Of a stretch of 64,000 bases of DNA, positions 7,691 through 16,351 are shown in pieces. Location: NCBI RefSeq assembly GCF_000271845.1, contig NZ_JH719393.1, forward strand, positions 806,001 through 870,000, read 5' to 3'. A model generated the notes under the pieces. That model ran no database searches. It had not been told where the DNA came from and saw nothing but the letters and a program-made list of their open reading frames with translations. The position numbers and the translations under genes are program-made. The stretch comes from Rhizobium leguminosarum bv. trifolii WSM2297 (GTDB lineage: Bacteria; Pseudomonadota; Alphaproteobacteria; Rhizobiales; Rhizobiaceae). Position 1 is the first letter of the stretch. The number at the start of each line of letters is the position of its first letter.

Positions 7691-9640
7691 ATGAAGCTCA
7701 GGCTCGAGTCATTTGGTGAGTTGCGGCTGATCGACCCGGCCGGTAAACCAGCGGCGTTCCCGGAAAAGGGCCTGCTGGCCATTTGTTATCTGCTGGACCG
7801 CGATCTGCGAGACGGGACTGGTAGCGAATATCCGCGGCCGGCGCTGGCGCGCTTCTTGTGGGACAGCCATGACAACTCCGACATCATGGCCAACCTGCGA
7901 AAGACCATATCGCGCATTCAGGCGCGTCAAATCGAACTCGGTACCGAGCTTCTGGCCTTCACGGCGACCGGTGTGCGGGTCAGGCCAGATGCATTTTCCG
8001 GTGATCTCTTCGAACTCACCAACCCCGAAGGCGAAGGCGCAGTTGACAGGCTGCAGCGGCTGGTTGCCCTCCTTCGACAGGATTTCCTGGCTGGGCTCGC
8101 CGACCAGAGCGTTAATACGCGGCAATGGATCGCCGGCCAGCGCGACAGGCACATGGCCGTCCTGGTGGATGCGCTGAAGACGGCGCTGCCAATGGCCCAG
8201 TCGCGAGAGGATGTCAGCCTGATCAAGGAGGCGGCGCTTAGGATTTTCCGCGAGGCACCGGATGACGAGAACATTCGTCGTATCCTTCTCGATGCCTATG
8301 AGTCCGAAGGAGAGCTGGAGAAGGCGCGCCGGCTTTTCGAAAGGAGCAAGCACGAGCTGGAAAGCGAATTCGATATCGGCCTTGACGTGCAGGCGCTGCG
8401 AGAGGTCCGCAAAATCTTCGCCGGTGGTCAACCACCGCAGAGCGTTGCGATGCCGCTCAGCGACGGCGGCGTTCGCGTTCCCGGTCCCCTGCCCCGTCTG
8501 GTGCTGCTGCCGCCGGGTGGGACCGGTGCGGTCGGCGCCGTGCCGATGCTCTCCGAGGCGCTGATCGAGGACGTGACCATCGGCCTTTGCACACTGAATA
8601 CGGTTTCGGTGGTGGCGCCCCATACGGCCGCTCGCATCGCACACAATGCCGACAAGGCTGAGCTGATACTGCGCCATTCGATTTCCTATGTTCTCGACAC
8701 GAGGCTGACCGATCGTGCCGGCAGCCCTGCGCTCTTTGTCCAGCTCATTTATGCCGGCAGCGATGAAGTCATCTGGGCCGAGCGTTTCAGCCTCGAGAAA
8801 TACGAACTGATAACCCACCGGCGCGAAATCGCCCGGCAGATCGCCAGAGAGCTTGCCGGGCAGGTCCGCCGGCATGAAACCATGCGCGATTCCTTCGAGG
8901 GCAATTCGGCCGCCTATCACAGCTACCTTCTCGGTCTGCGGGATGTGAAGCGGCTTGCCCTCCCCGATGTACGCCGGTCCCGAAAGGCTTTCCGCGAGGC
9001 GCTTCAACACAGCGCACATTTTGCCCCTGCGCTCAGCGGATTGTCGCGCACGTTTCTCGTCGAGTGGCTGCTGACGGCACGTGGCGACAGCGAGTTGCTC
9101 GGGCTTGCGGAGGACTATGCGAACCGGGCGATCGCCGCCGATCCGTCTTTTGCGGCCGGCTTTCGTGAGCTCGGCGTTGCCAAACTTTATCTCGGGGACC
9201 TTGATGAAAGCGTCCTGGCGTTGAAGCTCGCGGAAGAGCTCAGCCCGCATTATGCCGACGGCATTGCGAGTTATGCCGATACGCTCGTCCATGCGTCGCG
9301 CCCTGCCGATGCCTTGGCCAAGATCGAGCGGGCCATCTCACTCAATCCGCTGAGCCCGACCGACTATCTATGGACGGCGGCCGGCGCGAATTTCGCCCTC
9401 GGCCATTATGCCGAGGCGCTCGAGCAGATCGCCCTAATGGACGACCGCACACCGGCCGACCGGCTTTCGGCTGCCTGCTGGGCCATGCTCGGCGATATGA
9501 AAAACGCGCGTCTCTATATGCGCAAGGTGCGTGAGATCTATCCGGATTTCGATGTCGACAAATGGCTTTCCGTCGTCCCCTTCAAGGAACAATGGCAGAA
9601 GGAACAGTATCGGGAGGCGTTACGCAGGGCTGGCTTCTGA
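7691..9640 (+). CDS. SARP/BTAD-type regulator with TPR region
   Basis: This 649-residue protein starts LRLESFGELRLIDPAGKPA, a winged-helix DNA-binding domain of the SARP/OmpR kind (residues 1-100). A bacterial transcriptional activator (BTAD) helical domain follows to about residue 245, including LLDAYESEGELEKARRLFER. Residues 255-400 hold a segment typical of CadC-like or cyclase-associated proteins, including SYVLDTRLTDRAG and IWAERFSLEKYEL. The C-terminus is a TPR array with GLSRTFLVEWLL, AIAADPSFAAGFRELGVAKL and AISLNPLSPTDYLW. It is a soluble regulator with a protein-interaction tail. Effector and targets cannot be told from sequence. Confidence 0.78.
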   Translation: MKLRLESFGELRLIDPAGKPAAFPEKGLLAICYLLDRDLRDGTGSEYPRPALARFLWDSHDNSDIMANLRKTISRIQARQIELGTELLAFTATGVRVRPDAFSGDLFELTNPEGEGAVDRLQRLVALLRQDFLAGLADQSVNTRQWIAGQRDRHMAVLVDALKTALPMAQSREDVSLIKEAALRIFREAPDDENIRRILLDAYESEGELEKARRLFERSKHELESEFDIGLDVQALREVRKIFAGGQPPQSVAMPLSDGGVRVPGPLPRLVLLPPGGTGAVGAVPMLSEALIEDVTIGLCTLNTVSVVAPHTAARIAHNADKAELILRHSISYVLDTRLTDRAGSPALFVQLIYAGSDEVIWAERFSLEKYELITHRREIARQIARELAGQVRRHETMRDSFEGNSAAYHSYLLGLRDVKRLALPDVRRSRKAFREALQHSAHFAPALSGLSRTFLVEWLLTARGDSELLGLAEDYANRAIAADPSFAAGFRELGVAKLYLGDLDESVLALKLAEELSPHYADGIASYADTLVHASRPADALAKIERAISLNPLSPTDYLWTAAGANFALGHYAEALEQIALMDDRTPADRLSAACWAMLGDMKNARLYMRKVREIYPDFDVDKWLSVVPFKEQWQKEQYREALRRAGF

Positions 9641-9770
9641 AGTCCGGCACCGACAAGTATAAGCCGGCAAATCCTGTCACGCCTGTGTCACGCGCGTTTT
9701 TCGTTCAAGAGGATTAAGCTGTCTTTGCTCTGTCGGCATGCGCCGGCAAGGGAAGCCGGAGAATTCTCAG

Positions 9771-10010
9771 ATGCACGATGCAGCCGAAGCAACGATCACC
9801 CCGAAAAGTGACGAAGAGCTCAAGGAGCTGGTATCGCTCGCCCGATTGGTTGCCTATGCCCGAGAGAATGCCAAAGACCTGAACGCCGAATTCTCCGCCT
9901 ATTGCCTCGACCTTGCGCTTGGCGCCCTGCTCCAGGACCTCGACAGAAGCGGCGTCACCCTTTCCCACGAAAGCGGCCAGGACGGTAATCTGCTCGGCAC
10001 ACGGCACTGA
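9771..10010 (+). CDS. Small hypothetical protein
   Basis: This 79-residue acidic protein has one predicted helical stretch, EELKELVSLARLVAYARENA, followed by a second, FSAYCLDLALGALLQDL. I do not recognise the family. The ATG at 9771 is chosen for a GGAG 9 bases upstream; an earlier ATG at 9738 lacks a ribosome site. It stands between the TPR regulator and repA. Similar short helical proteins are common and unassigned in rhizobia. Confidence 0.55.
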   Translation: MHDAAEATITPKSDEELKELVSLARLVAYARENAKDLNAEFSAYCLDLALGALLQDLDRSGVTLSHESGQDGNLLGTRH

Positions 10011-10207
10011 GCGGCGGGCGATTCGGCCCGTAAATACGCGGCTGCTACGCGGGAGCGCCAGTGGACCCGCGTCCAAGCCTTTGAAAAAAATGGACAACCC
10101 AGCGGTAGGGTCTTGTTAACCCTATTTGCCTTGCCACTCCTCCAGAATCGTCGCTAAATGCGCTTTCAAAGCTCGCAGGGCTTTTAAATCGCATTTTCGA
10201 GATTTCC

Positions 10208-11422
10208 ATGAATATGGCGCCGCAGATAGAAAAAGCAATTTCCGATGTCGACCAACTGATCATTGGTCAGGCCCAAGAGCTATCCGACAAGCTGAAGCAG
10301 CATCGGCTCGAAATGTTTCCGCCGCGCGCGCTGAAGGGGCTCAGGGAATTTCAGCTGGCCGAAGTGGCGCGTTTTCTCGGCGTAACCAGCGGCTACCTTC
10401 GCAATCTGTCGCTGGAAGGCAAAGGCGCCCTTCCCCAGGTCACACCGTCGGGCCGCCGGTCTTATACGGCCGAGCAGATGGAAGAGATGCGCAGCTTCCT
10501 GGAGCACAATGCCCGCGCCGGAACGCATTATATGCGTCACCGCCAAGGCAGCGAACATCTCCAGGTCGTTGCCGTCGTCAATTTCAAGGGTGGCAGTGGC
10601 AAGACCACGAGTGCTGCGCATCTTGCCCAGCACCTTGCCCTGACCGGTCACCGTGTGCTTGCCGTCGACCTCGACCCACAGGCGTCGCTTTCCGCCATCC
10701 ACGGTTTTCAGCCGGAGTTCGACGTCAGCGAGAATGAGACGCTCTACGCCGCCATTCGCTATGACGATCAGCGGCGGCCGCTGAGGGATATCATCCGGCC
10801 GACGAATTTCCCGAACCTGCATCTGGTGCCTGGCAATCTCGAGTTGATGGAATTCGAGCATGATACGCCGCGCGTGCTTGCTCAGGGCAAGGCGGGCGAC
10901 TACGGGCGCGTCTTCTTCGCGCGGTTGGACGAGGCGCTGTCTTCGGTCGCCGACGATTACGACGTCGTCATCATCGACTGCCCTCCCCAGCTCGGCTTTT
11001 TGACGATGAGCGCCATTTGCGGCGCAACGGCGGTTCTGATCACCGTGCATCCCCAGATGCTCGATGTCATGTCGATGTGCCAATTCCTGCAGATGCTCGG
11101 CGAAGTCCTGAATACGCTGAAAGGAGCCGGCGGCAACATGAACCTCGACTGGCTGCGTTATCTCGTGACCCGCTACGATCCGCAGGACGGGCCGCAGACG
11201 CAGATGGTCGCCTTCATGCGTTCGATGTTCAAGAACCATGTGCTGACCAATCCGATGTTGCGCAGCGTCGCGATCTCGGACGCGGCGATGACCAACCAGA
11301 CGCTTTACGAGGTGGAGCGGAGGCAGTTTACCCGCGCGACCTATGATCGCGCCATGGAGGCAATGGATGCCGTCAACAATGAGATCGTCGATCTCATTCA
11401 CAAAGCCTGGGGGCGGAAATGA
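10208..11422 (+). CDS. repA: Plasmid partitioning ATPase RepA (ParA type)
   Basis: This 404-residue protein has the layout of RepA from repABC replicons. The N-terminal third includes a helix-turn-helix-like part, FQLAEVARFLGVTSGYLRNL. The deviant Walker A NFKGGSGKTTSAAHLAQHLA follows near residue 125, then A' LAVDLDPQASLSAI and Walker B DVVIIDCPPQLGFL. RepA moves plasmid copies apart with RepB and represses its own operon. Length and all ATPase motifs are intact, so the partition function could still work. repB follows after 42 bases containing a parS site. No intact repC follows, which is the oddity of this locus. Confidence 0.95.
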   Translation: MNMAPQIEKAISDVDQLIIGQAQELSDKLKQHRLEMFPPRALKGLREFQLAEVARFLGVTSGYLRNLSLEGKGALPQVTPSGRRSYTAEQMEEMRSFLEHNARAGTHYMRHRQGSEHLQVVAVVNFKGGSGKTTSAAHLAQHLALTGHRVLAVDLDPQASLSAIHGFQPEFDVSENETLYAAIRYDDQRRPLRDIIRPTNFPNLHLVPGNLELMEFEHDTPRVLAQGKAGDYGRVFFARLDEALSSVADDYDVVIIDCPPQLGFLTMSAICGATAVLITVHPQMLDVMSMCQFLQMLGEVLNTLKGAGGNMNLDWLRYLVTRYDPQDGPQTQMVAFMRSMFKNHVLTNPMLRSVAISDAAMTNQTLYEVERRQFTRATYDRAMEAMDAVNNEIVDLIHKAWGRK

Positions 11423-11430
11423 CCGACAAA

Positions 11431-11446
11431 GTTTACTGCGGTAAAC
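11431..11446 (+). promoter_or_regulatory. parS site 1 (repA-repB spacer)
   Basis: GTTTACTGCGGTAAAC fits the repABC centromere pattern GTT-N2-C-N-GC-N-G-N2-AAC at every fixed position. It sits in the 42-base spacer between repA and repB, one of the usual places for parS. Confidence 0.88.
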
Positions 11447-11464
11447 AGGGGCGAGGGCCGACTG

Positions 11465-12517
11465 ATGGCACGTAAGAATCTCCTCTCGGGCCTGATGGAC
11501 GATTCCAAGAAGTTTACTGCGGTAAACAATGAGGACGAGCCGCTTCAGAGGGACGAGAAACACCAAATCACCTATAAGGGCATCGGCGCGCTCGGCGCCG
11601 TCACGCGCAGTATCGATGCGCTGGCTGCCAAGGCGGACGCGGCCAAAGCGATCGAGGAGAAGCTGGCGACCGGCGAGACGGTGATTGATCTCGACCCTGC
11701 CCTGATCGAAGATTCGTTCGTGACGGACCGGTTGGCCCATGCCGACGAACAGTTTCGCGAATTGGTCGAGGCTATCCGCCTGCGTGGTCAGGATTCGCCG
11801 ATCCTCGTCCGCCCGCATCCTGACAAGGACGGTCGATATCAGATCGCCTTCGGCCACCGTCGCGCCCGGGCCGCCAAGGAACTCGGCCGACCTGTCCGCG
11901 CCATCGTCAAGAAACTTGACGATCGCGACCATGTCATCGCCCAGGGTCAGGAGAACTCAGCGCGCGCCGATCTCTCGTTCATCGAGAGGACGATGTTTGC
12001 CGACAAGCTCGACACATTGGGTTTCGATAGGGAAACGATCATGTCGGCGCTCAGCGCCGACAAGACGACAGTTTCCAAAATGCTGTCCGTCACCAGGCGG
12101 ATCCCAGCGGAAGTCCTGGCTGCGATCGGCGCGGCAAAGACGACCGGCCGTGACCGCTGGCACGATCTGTCGGTAAAGTTCGAGACCGAAAACATCTCAG
12201 CGCGGGCGATCGAGTTCAGCAGGTCGGCGGAATTCGAGACAGCGGAGCCGGATGCCCGCTTCGATATGCTGGTTGCCTTCATCAGCAGGAGGCAACAACC
12301 GACGTCATCAACAGCGACGCGTCAGCCTGCGGCTCACGTCTGGCAGCGCAAGGACGGCGCGGTCAAGGCGAAGATCAAGGATGACGGGAAACAATTCACC
12401 ATCGCGCTGAAGGCGGAAAGGGCGTCTGCCTTTGGAGCCTATATCGCCAGCAACCTGGATCATCTTTACGAGGCGTTCGAGAAGACACAGGATTTGACGA
12501 AAGACGGAGATCAATAA
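11465..12517 (+). CDS. repB: Plasmid partitioning protein RepB (ParB type)
   Basis: This 350-residue ParB-family DNA-binding protein carries the ParB box segment YQIAFGHRRARAAKELG near residue 125 and GQENSARADLSFIERTMFAD near residue 160. The helix-turn-helix part DRETIMSALSADKTTVSKML follows. It should bind the two parS copies and work with RepA in segregation. Codons 17-21 overlap the second parS site, giving the residues FTAVN. The frame is complete to a TAA at 12517. The gene normally ahead of intact repC is here followed only by a decayed repC. Confidence 0.94.
   Translation: MARKNLLSGLMDDSKKFTAVNNEDEPLQRDEKHQITYKGIGALGAVTRSIDALAAKADAAKAIEEKLATGETVIDLDPALIEDSFVTDRLAHADEQFRELVEAIRLRGQDSPILVRPHPDKDGRYQIAFGHRRARAAKELGRPVRAIVKKLDDRDHVIAQGQENSARADLSFIERTMFADKLDTLGFDRETIMSALSADKTTVSKMLSVTRRIPAEVLAAIGAAKTTGRDRWHDLSVKFETENISARAIEFSRSAEFETAEPDARFDMLVAFISRRQQPTSSTATRQPAAHVWQRKDGAVKAKIKDDGKQFTIALKAERASAFGAYIASNLDHLYEAFEKTQDLTKDGDQ
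11512..11527 (+). promoter_or_regulatory. parS site 2 (inside repB)
   Basis: An identical GTTTACTGCGGTAAAC lies within the first 21 codons of repB, 81 bases from the first copy. The palindrome is used both as coding sequence and as candidate RepB binding site. Confidence 0.85.
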
Positions 12518-12524
12518 GCACAAG

Positions 12525-12605
12525 AGAAGGCCCCCGAACGTAGCCGTTGCGGAACCTCTTTGATCTAGACACCCGGAGAATCACATTTCCTCGAATCATA
12601 GCCAA
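12525..12605 (-). ncRNA. Relic of the repB-repC antisense RNA (ctRNA/incA) region
   Basis: repABC replicons encode a small antisense RNA between repB and repC. Here GGCCCCCGAACG, a short loop and CGTTGCGGAACCTCTTT resemble the imperfect terminator stem of that RNA, and TTTCCTCGAATCATAGCCAAGAGGC resembles the leader before repC in segments. The stem carries a bulge. Whether any transcript is still made is unknown. Confidence 0.35.
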
Positions 12606-12623
12606 GAGGCACCGAATTTGATG

Positions 12624-13337
12624 GCGATGGAGGGGGGCTGCCGGCGATTGGAGTACGATTCACCTGCATTTTCGCAACGCTGTCGAGCACCTGCCACGGT
12701 CGCAGTCGGCCAAACAGGTCGCCGCCACCCTCGACGAGTTGGAGCTGCTGCGCGAGGAGATCGTCATTCAGTTGGAAATGCGGCAATGCCCAACATTCTG
12801 AGCGGCACATATAGAATTCAAATCCATACTGCATCTTGCGACGTCGGATGTTCGATCGGAAGGTCGGGCCGAAGCGATAGCCCAAATACAGAAAGATCAA
12901 GGCCAGAACGAGCATGTCTCCGGGGCACGCGTTATCTCCGCTGCCAACGTTGGGCCATTCTTTCCGCTGGTGCTGGTGCTGGTGCTGCAGGCCTGCCCTG
13001 AGATCGGAGCCTATGGCCCTCATGGGACGGTCGGCACGTGGCGCGATCTGATGGCGGCGGCGGTCGCCGTTCGTTCGATGCTCGGAGTGAGGCCGTCGGC
13101 CTCCTGCGAGATCATGGGACCTGAAAATGCCGCCACCGTGATGGCCTGGTCCTGGAGAGGGCAGGGCATATCAACTCGGCCGGCGGTTGTCTGAGCGATC
13201 TGACACGCCGCGGCGAGAGAGGAGAATTTGCCATCGGTCCGATGTTGATGGCCCTTGCGCGTCGCCGATCAGAGGGAAGACAGGCTAAAGGTTCGCTTCA
13301 CCTGTCCGGTGCAGCCATTATGTTTAATAAACCGTGA
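12624..13337 (+). pseudogene. repC: Decayed repC replication initiator
   Basis: Pieces of RepC appear in order but in different frames. A possible start (MEGGC) at 12624 is followed almost at once by a C-terminal-half segment, GDWSTIHLHFRNAVEHLPRS then KQVAATLDELELLREEI, ending in a stop near 12801. The next frame gives NAQHSERHI. Another frame, from about 12970, gives LVLQACPEIGAYGPHGTVG and WRDLMAAAVAVRSMLGV and MGPENAATV. A further shift near 13165 yields GHINSAGGCLSDLTRRGERG and EFAIGPMLMALA. Most of the N-terminal DNA-binding and initiation region is missing. The fragments match remembered RepC C-terminal sequence closely. The gene cannot make an initiator, so replication here must depend on another origin. 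Confidence 0.85.
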
Positions 13338-13563
13338 CGGAAATGAAAGCCGCGATAACTTCGAATTGGGAGCTTTTTGCTTTCATTTCACGGAGTTAGG
13401 TGACTGCGGAGATCCTAAAGCTAAAGCGAACGATCAATCTCGACCCAGTCGCCGACAAGGAATCCCGATGTCTCGCAGTTGACGCGAAACGTTTTTTGAC
13501 GATACGGCAAGGCGATAGGGCAAAGAGCGGTAACCGTCGGTGAGCAAGGAAGAGCAGCTTAAC

Positions 13564-14130
13564 ATGGGTTTGAAACGGGGAGTGGATTTTTTCCTGGCTT
13601 TGATTGCGTCGGTGATCCTGCTCGTTCCGATCCTTATCGTTGCTCTTTGTGTTCGCCTTACCTCGCCGGGACCAATCCTCTATTGGTCAAAACGTGTCGG
13701 CCGTTTCAATCGGATCTTCCTGATGCCGAAATTCCGCAGCATGCGGGTCGATACGCCAACGGTGGCCACCCATCTGCTCGAAAATCCGGATCGGTTTTTG
13801 ACACCCATCGGCTCGTTTCTGCGTAAATCGAGCCTCGACGAACTGCCGCAACTTTGGTGCATTCTGAGGGGCAGGATGAGTTTTGTCGGCCCACGGCCGG
13901 CGCTCTACAATCAGGATGATCTGATCGAGTTGCGAACAGCCCACGGTGTCGACAAGCTCCTGCCCGGATTGACCGGGTGGGCGCAGATCAACGGCCGCGA
14001 CGAGTTGCCGATTCCGGAGAAGGTGAAATTCGACGTCGAATATCTCGAGCGGCGTTCATTCGGCTTCGACATGCGCATCCTGTTTCTGACCGCAGGCAAG
14101 GTAATCCGCCGCAAGGGAATACGGCATTAA
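13564..14130 (+). CDS. Initiating sugar transferase of polysaccharide synthesis (WbaP/PssA-like)
   Basis: This 188-residue protein is a bacterial sugar transferase: one N-terminal membrane helix ([20 protein letters not shown]), then [22 protein letters not shown], the catalytic [19 protein letters not shown] followed by VGPRPAL, and [17 protein letters not shown]. It should transfer a sugar phosphate from a nucleotide sugar to undecaprenyl phosphate at the inner membrane, the first step of surface polysaccharide synthesis. The ATG at 13564 is preferred over an in-frame GTG at 13540, because AAGGAA lies 11 bases upstream and the family begins close to MGLKR. An epimerase-dehydratase gene follows. 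Confidence 0.9.
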   Translation: MGLKRGVDFFLALIASVILLVPILIVALCVRLTSPGPILYWSKRVGRFNRIFLMPKFRSMRVDTPTVATHLLENPDRFLTPIGSFLRKSSLDELPQLWCILRGRMSFVGPRPALYNQDDLIELRTAHGVDKLLPGLTGWAQINGRDELPIPEKVKFDVEYLERRSFGFDMRILFLTAGKVIRRKGIRH

Positions 14131-14253
14131 GCTACCTACTTCTGATAGATAAGCGGTGCGGAAGGCATTGATTTCCGATTATTTCAGTTGCGCTCGTTGC
14201 GGAAAGCGACAAGAAGGTTGGTTGTCTGTTGATCTGCGAGACGCTGGTAAGCA

Positions 14254-16278
14254 ATGCCTGAAAATTCTGCCTCCGAGGCACCACGCTCACGATGGTTGTT
14301 AGTGCCGCTGCAGGCGCTCGTCGCTCCTTTGCTGGCGATGCCACGGGTCGCCAAACGCGCTCTGGCTTTGCTGGTGGATTCCAGCTTTTGTGTTCTGACG
14401 ATCTGGCTGGCCTATTGCTTCCGGCTGAATGAATGGACGGTGCTGACCGGCGTGCAGTGGCTGCCGGTTTTCGTTTCGCTGTGCATGGCGCTTCCCATCT
14501 TCATCGTCATGGGCATGTATCGGGCGATCTTCCGTTATGCCAATCTGGCCGCTTTCATTACGGTCCTGAAGGCGATTGCGATCTACGGCTTCGCCTTCAT
14601 GACGATCTTCACGGCTCTCAGCGTCCCGGGAGTTCCGAGAACCGTCGGCATTCTCCAGCCTTTCCTTCTGTTGATCGGGATCGGGCTGTCGCGGCTGGGT
14701 ATCCGCTATTGGCTCGGAGATGCCTATCAGCGTATCCTTCACAAGAATATGCTCGCGAAGGTCCTGATCTATGGGGCGGGCAAGGCCGGGCGGCAACTGG
14801 CGGCTGCCCTGACGAACAGTGCCGAGCTCAACGTCGTCGGCTATCTGGATGATGATCCGCGCCTCAAGGGCGGCGTCATGGGTGGCTTGCCGATTTATGA
14901 CCCCGCGGATCTCCCGGTGCTTGCCGAAACGCTTGGCGTGCACAATGTGCTTCTTGCTCTTCCATCGGCATCCCGCCAGCGGCGCAACGAAATCCTGGAG
15001 CATATCCGCAAAGCCAGGGTGAATGTTCGCACATTGCCGGATCTGACGGCACTTGCCCAGGGACGTGTCACTGTTTCCGACATTCGTGAGCTGGAGATCG
15101 AAGATCTGCTGGGGAGGGAAGCGGTCGCGCCGCGCCAGGAATTGCTCGACAAGGCGATGCGCAACAAGGTGGTGATGGTCACCGGCGCCGGTGGCTCGAT
15201 CGGCGGCGAGTTATGCCGCCAGATTCTGCGAAACGCACCTTCCAGCCTGATCCTGCTCGATCAGAACGAGTTTGCGCTTTATAATATCGATGCGGAATTG
15301 CGGAAGCTGGCCGAACTCTACGAGCATGAAGATCTGCAGATCGTTCCGATCCTCTGTTCCGTCCGCGATCAGGATCGCATGGAGCATATCATCCAGAGCT
15401 GGCGACCGCAGACGATCTATCATGCCGCCGCCTACAAACATGTGCCGCTTGTCGAACATAATGCCGTGGAGGGCATCAAGAACAACGTCATGGGTACGCT
15501 TGTTGCGGCTCGCGCAGCGTATAAATACGGTGTCTCGAATTTCGTGCTGATCAGTACGGACAAGGCGGTGCGTCCGACAAATGTGATGGGCGCCAGCAAG
15601 AGGCTGGCGGAGATGGTTCTGCAGGCGCTCGCAGCAGAATCGACGACCGACAGAATGCGAACGAATTTTTCCATGGTCCGCTTCGGAAACGTGCTCGGCT
15701 CCTCCGGATCCGTCGTGCCGCTTTTCAGGCAGCAGATCAAGGAAGGTGGCCCCGTTACGCTGACACATCGCGAGATCACCCGCTATTTCATGACCATTTC
15801 GGAAGCCTCGCAGTTGGTCATCCAGGCAGGGGCGATGGGGGAGGGTGGCGATGTTTTCCTGCTCGATATGGGAGAACCCGTTCGCATTGCCGATCTCGCC
15901 CGCAAAATGGTGGAGCTGTCCGGATTGGCCGTCCTTGACGAGGATAATCCAGACGGGGATATCGAGCTTTCGGTTACCGGTCTCAGGCCCGGCGAGAAGC
16001 TCTATGAAGAACTGCTGATCGGGGATAATCCGGAAACAACCGAACATCCCCGGATTATGAAGGCGCGTGAGGATTTCCTGTTCTGGCCGGAGCTTTTGAA
16101 AAAGCTCAACTCGCTCAACGCGGCATTGGATCGAAACGATATGGTCGCTGCACGTGCGACATTGGCCGAGCTTGTTTCGGGCTATTCGTCGACGGGTGAG
16201 GTCTCGGATCTGGCTTTCACCGGAGCCGAAACCAATACCGCAGCCGCAGACGTCAAATCGCGTCTGCGTCAAACTTGA
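14254..16278 (+). CDS. FlaA1/CapD-type nucleotide-sugar epimerase/dehydratase
   Basis: This 674-residue protein is of the long membrane-bound WbpM/CapD type. Four N-terminal membrane segments fill residues 15-130. A first Rossmann domain starts at VLIYGAGKAGRQLAAAL (about 170). A second, catalytic SDR domain starts at VVMVTGAGGSIGGELCRQIL (about 307) and carries YHAAAYKHVPLVEHN, DKAVRPTNVMGASKRLAE and VRFGNVLGSSGSVVPLF. The family makes UDP-keto-deoxy sugars, usually by 4,6-dehydration of UDP-GlcNAc or a relative. It follows the sugar transferase in the same direction, so the two likely make and load the first sugar of a surface glycan. Confidence 0.9.
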   Translation: MPENSASEAPRSRWLLVPLQALVAPLLAMPRVAKRALALLVDSSFCVLTIWLAYCFRLNEWTVLTGVQWLPVFVSLCMALPIFIVMGMYRAIFRYANLAAFITVLKAIAIYGFAFMTIFTALSVPGVPRTVGILQPFLLLIGIGLSRLGIRYWLGDAYQRILHKNMLAKVLIYGAGKAGRQLAAALTNSAELNVVGYLDDDPRLKGGVMGGLPIYDPADLPVLAETLGVHNVLLALPSASRQRRNEILEHIRKARVNVRTLPDLTALAQGRVTVSDIRELEIEDLLGREAVAPRQELLDKAMRNKVVMVTGAGGSIGGELCRQILRNAPSSLILLDQNEFALYNIDAELRKLAELYEHEDLQIVPILCSVRDQDRMEHIIQSWRPQTIYHAAAYKHVPLVEHNAVEGIKNNVMGTLVAARAAYKYGVSNFVLISTDKAVRPTNVMGASKRLAEMVLQALAAESTTDRMRTNFSMVRFGNVLGSSGSVVPLFRQQIKEGGPVTLTHREITRYFMTISEASQLVIQAGAMGEGGDVFLLDMGEPVRIADLARKMVELSGLAVLDEDNPDGDIELSVTGLRPGEKLYEELLIGDNPETTEHPRIMKAREDFLFWPELLKKLNSLNAALDRNDMVAARATLAELVSGYSSTGEVSDLAFTGAETNTAAADVKSRLRQT

Positions 16279-16305
16279 TTCATGCAACGCGCTTTAGTTT
16301 TTTAT

Positions 16306-16350
16306 GCAAGTCGTCATCCCGGAACCGCTGCGCACTTCCGGGTGACTGGC
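16306..16350. repeat. Rhizobial intergenic palindromic element
   Basis: GCAAGTCGTCATCCCGGAA and CTTCCGGGTGACTGGC form an imperfect hairpin around CCGCTGCGCA, between two convergent genes. Its form agrees with the short palindromic repeats scattered through Rhizobium genomes. It may also end transcription from both sides. The family call rests on memory. Confidence 0.5.
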
Positions 16351-16351
16351 A

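Noticed and set aside
7709..9292. Open frame of about 527 codons opposite the SARP/TPR gene
   Set aside because: GC-rich codon bias leaves antisense frames open; no start signal or domain is seen.
10280..11932. Open frame of about 550 codons opposite repA-repB
   Set aside because: It is a mirror of conserved partition genes and crosses their boundary, with no protein family resemblance.
12565..13023. Minus-strand open frame across the repC remnant
   Set aside because: The plus strand carries RepC fragments in order, which explains the region better.
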